DNA from: Bacteroidia bacterium | GTDB taxonomy: Bacteria > Bacteroidota > Bacteroidia > Bacteroidales > JAPLDU01 | Direction: 5' to 3' | Length of the DNA: 38,080 bases | Assembly (NCBI GenBank): GCA_026391255.1 | Contig: JAPLDU010000068.1 | Location: 2,184 to 40,263, forward strand | Part shown: in pieces, positions 34,378 to 38,080 of the stretch | Layout: every line of letters starts with the position of its first letter | How positions within the stretch are numbered: position 1 is the stretch's first letter | Made by a program: the position numbers and the translations under genes | Notes under the pieces: generated by a model | The model's database searches: none | Seen by the model: the letters and a program-made list of their open reading frames with translations, nothing else | What the model was told of the DNA's origin: nothing

Positions 34378-37248
34378 ATGAGAACGGGCTTTAATATTTA
34401 CCGGTTATTAATACTAAATCTCTTCACATTCAGCAGTTTGGCGCTGATTGCGCAAATCCATACTATCAAAGGGAGAGTGACTGACGGTACTGATAACACT
34501 CCTGTTCCGGGTGCAACAATCCTGTTGGTCAATGGCTCAGATACTACTAAATATTTTGGAACGACAAGCGATAATGATGGATATTTCAGGTTCGGCAATG
34601 TTTCTCAGGCACATTATAAACTGAAAATTTCCTGTATCAGTTACTCGGTTCACATACAGAAAATCACAGTTGCAAATTCTGACCTGAATCTGCCTGTAAT
34701 CAGGCTACATCAGAAAACCATGCAAATTAATGAAGTCACTGTTGAGACAAACCAGGTACGGGTCGAACAAAAAGGTGATACTTTGCAATATCATGCCAGC
34801 GCTTACAAAATCAATCCTGATGCAACCGCAGAAGATCTGATCAAAAAAATGCCGGGTGTTACGTCAGACGGAACAACAATAAAAGTAAACGGCGAAGAAG
34901 TGAAAAAAGTACTCGTTGATGGTAAACCTTTTTTTGGCGACGATCCGTCTACTACACTGAAAAACTTTCCTGCCGATATGGTCGACGGAGTCCAGGTGTT
35001 TGATAAATTAAGCGACCAGGCACAATTTACCGGGTTTAAAGACGGTGATGAACAAAAGACATTAAATATCCTTACAAAAGAAGAAAAGAATGTGGGACAA
35101 TTCGGTAAAATATATGGTGGCTATGGAACAAATGACAGAAATAATTCTGGTCTGAATTATAATTATTTTAATGGTAACAGGCGCATTTCTGTTATAGGAA
35201 TGTCAAATAATATCAATCAGCAAAACTTCAGCATATCAGACATAATGAGTGTCATGAGCAATTCGGGGTCACTGGGAGGCCCTCCGGGGCCTAACTCAGC
35301 AGTGGCTGATTTTTTCTCAGGGCAACAAAGTGGTAATACAAAAACAAGTGCTTTTGGAATCAATTATGTTGACAACTGGTGCCAAAAAATGATTGTATCA
35401 GGCAGTTATTTCTTTAATAAAACAAATAATTCCAATACTTCGAGCAGTTTGACAAATTATTTTAACGATAATAATACAATAGACGACCAGAACAACTTTT
35501 CAAAAGCCGATAATATAAATCACAGGTTTAATTTTAAATTAGAATATGCCATCGATTCTTTAAACACACTGATAATCATACCCCGTCTGACTGTTCAGGC
35601 CAATAACAGCAGCAGCAAAATAAACACCATTAAAAAATTATCAGGAAGCAGTTCCGTTCTGAGAACGATTGATATTAATAACTCTGCAAAATATACAGGA
35701 TACGATTTTCAGAACGATTTTCTACTGCAGCATAAATTCGCAAAGAAAGGACGTACCATCTCCCTTAATATTAATACACAGGTTAATAATCGCAATGGCC
35801 ATGGAGACTATTATTCATCGGTTATGAATTACGATACGGCAACAACCGTATCCACTACTGACCAGGATTATGAGTCGTTCAATAAAGGAATTACCTGGGG
35901 TGGAAATATTTCATACACAGAACAAATAGGCAAAAACGGGCAGATAATTGCAAGTTATAAACCTACTCAGACAAAAAATAATGCAGATAAATCAACTTAT
36001 AATATAAATGAATCGGGCGAAATTATTATGCTGGATACGGTACTGTCAAACAAGTACAATAGCACCTATACTACCCAGAAAGGAGGGATCAGTTATAGAT
36101 TCAGCAATGATAAAATTAATTTTTCGGCCGGGGCCGACGTCCAACAATCGGAACTTGAAGGAAGACAGACATTTCCATATTCTTCATTACTGAAAAAAAC
36201 GTTCACAAATGTTCTGCCAATAGTAATGTTTAATTACAAGTTCAGCAAAACCAGGAATCTGAATATAATGTACCGTACACAGACAAAATCTCCTTCTATC
36301 ACTCAGCTTCAGAATGTGGTAGATATCTCAAATCCGTCATTGATTAAATCAGGCAACGATACTTTAGTCCCGACTTATGAAAATAATTTAATGATGAGGT
36401 TAGGATTAAACAGTCAGGATAAAACCCACCATTTTTTTGTCTTTTTTATGGCAAACCAGACAAACAATTACATCAGCAATGCAAGCTATTTACTTAATAA
36501 TGACACCTTGCTGAATGGATATACAATAAACAAAGGAAGCCAGATCACAATTCCGGTGAACATCAATAATTATTATAACCTGAAAAGCTTTGGCGTTTAT
36601 AGTTTGCCGCTGTCAATAATCAAGAGCAATTTAAATCTGAATTTTGGTTACTCTTATTCTCATACGCCTGCATTAATAAACAACAATATAAATTATTCCA
36701 AAAATCAGACAATTAACGGAGGCATTTATTTGAGCAGTAATATCAGCCAATATTTTGATTTTTCATTGTCATACAACGGGAGCTATAATAATGTAAGAAA
36801 CACTGTGCAGACACAGTCAAACAGCAGTTATTTCAATAATACGGCCACTGTAAAAATAAATTATATATTATTTAAAAAGATAGTACTCAACACAGATGTC
36901 AATCAAATAAGTTACTCAGGTTTGACACAGAATTATAATCAGAATTTTACTTTATTGAATGCTTATATCGGGTACAAGTTTTTTAAGGATCAATCGCTTG
37001 AAGCAAAAGTATCCGTTTATGATTTGCTGAACCAGAATCAAAGTATCAGCCGGACTGTTACAGAAACATACACCGAAGACAGTCATACTCAAATATTGAA
37101 AAGATACATGATGTTCACACTCACATACACATTTAAAAAATTCAAAAACGGAAGTGCACCGAACCAAGGACCGACTGATTTCCCTAAAGATATGCCTCCA
37201 CCACCTGCTAATATGCCTCCTCCGGGGGATATGCCACCGCCAAAATAA
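34378..37248 (+). CDS. Outer-membrane beta-barrel receptor-like protein with Pro/Met-rich tail
   Basis: A 956-residue outer-membrane protein of the TonB-receptor-like beta-barrel family (OMP_b-brl type). Signal peptide MRTGFNIYRLLILNLFTFSS then LALIAQ. A CarboxypepD_reg-like domain follows at about 29-110 (TIKGRVTDGTDNTPVPGATI), then a plug-like region at about 115-240 (NEVTVETNQVRVEQKGDTLQ, EDLIKKMPGV, VLVDGKPFFGDDP), then a long barrel. The last strand is MMFTLTYTFKKF. Beyond it is an extra tail of over 30 residues ending MPPPGDMPPPK, which is unusual since barrels normally stop at an aromatic residue. Substrate unknown. Confidence 0.88.
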   Translation: MRTGFNIYRLLILNLFTFSSLALIAQIHTIKGRVTDGTDNTPVPGATILLVNGSDTTKYFGTTSDNDGYFRFGNVSQAHYKLKISCISYSVHIQKITVANSDLNLPVIRLHQKTMQINEVTVETNQVRVEQKGDTLQYHASAYKINPDATAEDLIKKMPGVTSDGTTIKVNGEEVKKVLVDGKPFFGDDPSTTLKNFPADMVDGVQVFDKLSDQAQFTGFKDGDEQKTLNILTKEEKNVGQFGKIYGGYGTNDRNNSGLNYNYFNGNRRISVIGMSNNINQQNFSISDIMSVMSNSGSLGGPPGPNSAVADFFSGQQSGNTKTSAFGINYVDNWCQKMIVSGSYFFNKTNNSNTSSSLTNYFNDNNTIDDQNNFSKADNINHRFNFKLEYAIDSLNTLIIIPRLTVQANNSSSKINTIKKLSGSSSVLRTIDINNSAKYTGYDFQNDFLLQHKFAKKGRTISLNINTQVNNRNGHGDYYSSVMNYDTATTVSTTDQDYESFNKGITWGGNISYTEQIGKNGQIIASYKPTQTKNNADKSTYNINESGEIIMLDTVLSNKYNSTYTTQKGGISYRFSNDKINFSAGADVQQSELEGRQTFPYSSLLKKTFTNVLPIVMFNYKFSKTRNLNIMYRTQTKSPSITQLQNVVDISNPSLIKSGNDTLVPTYENNLMMRLGLNSQDKTHHFFVFFMANQTNNYISNASYLLNNDTLLNGYTINKGSQITIPVNINNYYNLKSFGVYSLPLSIIKSNLNLNFGYSYSHTPALINNNINYSKNQTINGGIYLSSNISQYFDFSLSYNGSYNNVRNTVQTQSNSSYFNNTATVKINYILFKKIVLNTDVNQISYSGLTQNYNQNFTLLNAYIGYKFFKDQSLEAKVSVYDLLNQNQSISRTVTETYTEDSHTQILKRYMMFTLTYTFKKFKNGSAPNQGPTDFPKDMPPPPANMPPPGDMPPPK

Positions 37249-37690
37249 TGTCAGAAAGATATTGCAGATTAGCCTATAAGGACAATGGATTGAATTATAA
37301 GATGATTCAAATAAAAAAGATGAAAATAAAAACCGGTTAACTATTCACCCCCCCAATTTCATGATGGGTAATTAATATATATCATGTTCATATTTAATTG
37401 GATAAAGATTCAATTCTCCAAAAGTTAAATCTGTTGAACCAGACTAAAACAAGAATAAATGATTATTTTTGAAAGTAGTAAGATAAAAAGCTTGATGTAA
37501 AGCCCGATGTGTACATTGGGACGTTTAAAGAACCTCATATCATCAGTATATTTATTTCTGCCTGACCTTTTCCCGGGAGCATTCAATGGTCAAATGGATT
37601 AAACTTGTGTCCAGATACTTTGTACGAAGAAAGTACATCCGTGCATCAGATTGTTTGAGAATTCTGATTTATGTAGATACTGATTATTGA
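37249..37690. other. Spacer of about 440 bases without a recognised gene
   Basis: A+T-rich and without long frames on either strand. I see no repeat array, tRNA or clear remnant of a known gene. The last about 20 bases resemble the flank next to the stop codon of the other HTH-gene copies. Confidence 0.6.
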
Positions 37691-37877
37691 CTACCCTGTA
37701 TTATTGAGGTACTCTGTCAATGCAGCTTCAGTAATCCTGCCATCCGGCGTGGATTTCAATACACCATGAGCTATCAGTTTTTTGATAGTTGTATGGCCTC
37801 TGTTCAGACGTTTGGCAACCTGGTTTATGGTCATTAGTTTGTGACTTGCTGTTTTCATGCCTTCATGTTCTGTCAGG
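37691..37877 (-). pseudogene. Excisionase-like HTH gene, copy 3, truncated by an IS end
   Basis: The reverse complement reads LTEHEGMKTASHKL, then MTINQVAKRLNRGHTTIKKL and the LNNTG end, in frame to the TAG stop. It is very close to the intact copy at 26860-27105. The 5' part is missing: homology stops at 37877, where an IS21-like end begins. An internal ATG could still give a protein of about 55 residues with the whole HTH, so residual DNA binding is possible. Confidence 0.88.
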
Positions 37878-38080
37878 TGGATACAGCGACCAAATTGACC
37901 ATGCTCTGCCGATTTAAATTGACCACCTCCTGCCGGTGCAAATTGACCACCCCCCCCAGTTTGTTTTTTTGAACGATCATTTTCTTGATTTTGAAAAGCG
38001 TTTTTACAAAATTACTTTTTTTTACTTATTTGTTGATAATTGATTGAAAAAAAATGTGTAGAACGGAAGGAGGGCGTAGC
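37878..38080. mobile_element. IS21-like element end (continues outside the window)
   Basis: Starts TGGATACAGCGACC where the HTH gene breaks. Inside are three copies of AAATTGACCA at 37892, 37916 and 37940, exactly 24 bases apart, which fits the multiple terminal transposase-binding repeats of IS21-family elements. No transposase coding sequence lies in the window, so the family call rests on the terminal repeats only. Confidence 0.6.

Overview
The window looks like a chromosomal segment of a member of the Bacteroidota, probably an uncultured Bacteroidales-like lineage. The signs are a giant secreted adhesin with a type IX secretion (T9SS) C-terminal sorting domain, a PorQ homologue, a TonB-dependent receptor with a CarboxypepD_reg-like N-terminal domain, a DUF4249-type lipoprotein, a LytS/LytTR two-component pair, an IS21-like end, weak Shine-Dalgarno sites and A+T-rich spacers. 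I cannot name the species.

Layout. (1) 1-16521: one reading frame, open at the left edge, encodes a giant surface protein of at least 5,500 residues with LamG, C-type lectin, ASH/BACON-like, CARDB-like and SprB-like modules and a T9SS sorting domain. About 1,650 residues of it are duplicated in tandem. (2) 16522-17726: a gene-free spacer with a terminator and two large imperfect palindromes, each next to a hairpin and arranged in opposite orientation. (3) 17727-22190: housekeeping-type genes (DMT permease, YkgJ-like Cys-cluster protein, small outer-membrane protein, PorQ, CoA-binding protein, OsmC). Their spacers are filled with short tandem repeats, often of a TTACGAA-like heptamer. (4) 22269-27105: a tRNA-Val(GAC) followed by a tyrosine recombinase and a dense set of small toxin-antitoxin-like genes: MNT/HEPN, a second MNT coupled to a DUF6155-like gene, HicBA, and an orphan DUF433. 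Debris of a second integrase and two copies of an excisionase-like HTH gene, one of them broken, are also present. This is a genomic-island edge that has been rearranged repeatedly. (5) 27351-37248: a surface-receptor locus with a LytS-type kinase, a LytTR regulator, a TonB-dependent receptor, a DUF4249-like lipoprotein, a CBM9-like lipoprotein and a large outer-membrane beta-barrel. All except the regulator carry Gly/Pro/Met-rich low-complexity segments. (6) 37691-38080: a third, truncated excisionase-like copy cut by an IS21-like end that runs off the window.

How the genes fit together. PorQ belongs to the T9SS machinery that could export and attach the giant adhesin. The kinase and regulator probably control the receptor genes that follow them. 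The three copies of the excisionase-like gene, all in the same orientation, bracket two cassettes (HicBA/DUF433 and the receptor locus), so the right half of the window may be a string of cassettes. The best candidates for something undescribed are the shared Gly/Pro/Met-rich signature of the receptor locus, the MNT-DUF6155 pair, and the paired palindromic elements. All three are inferences from sequence alone.
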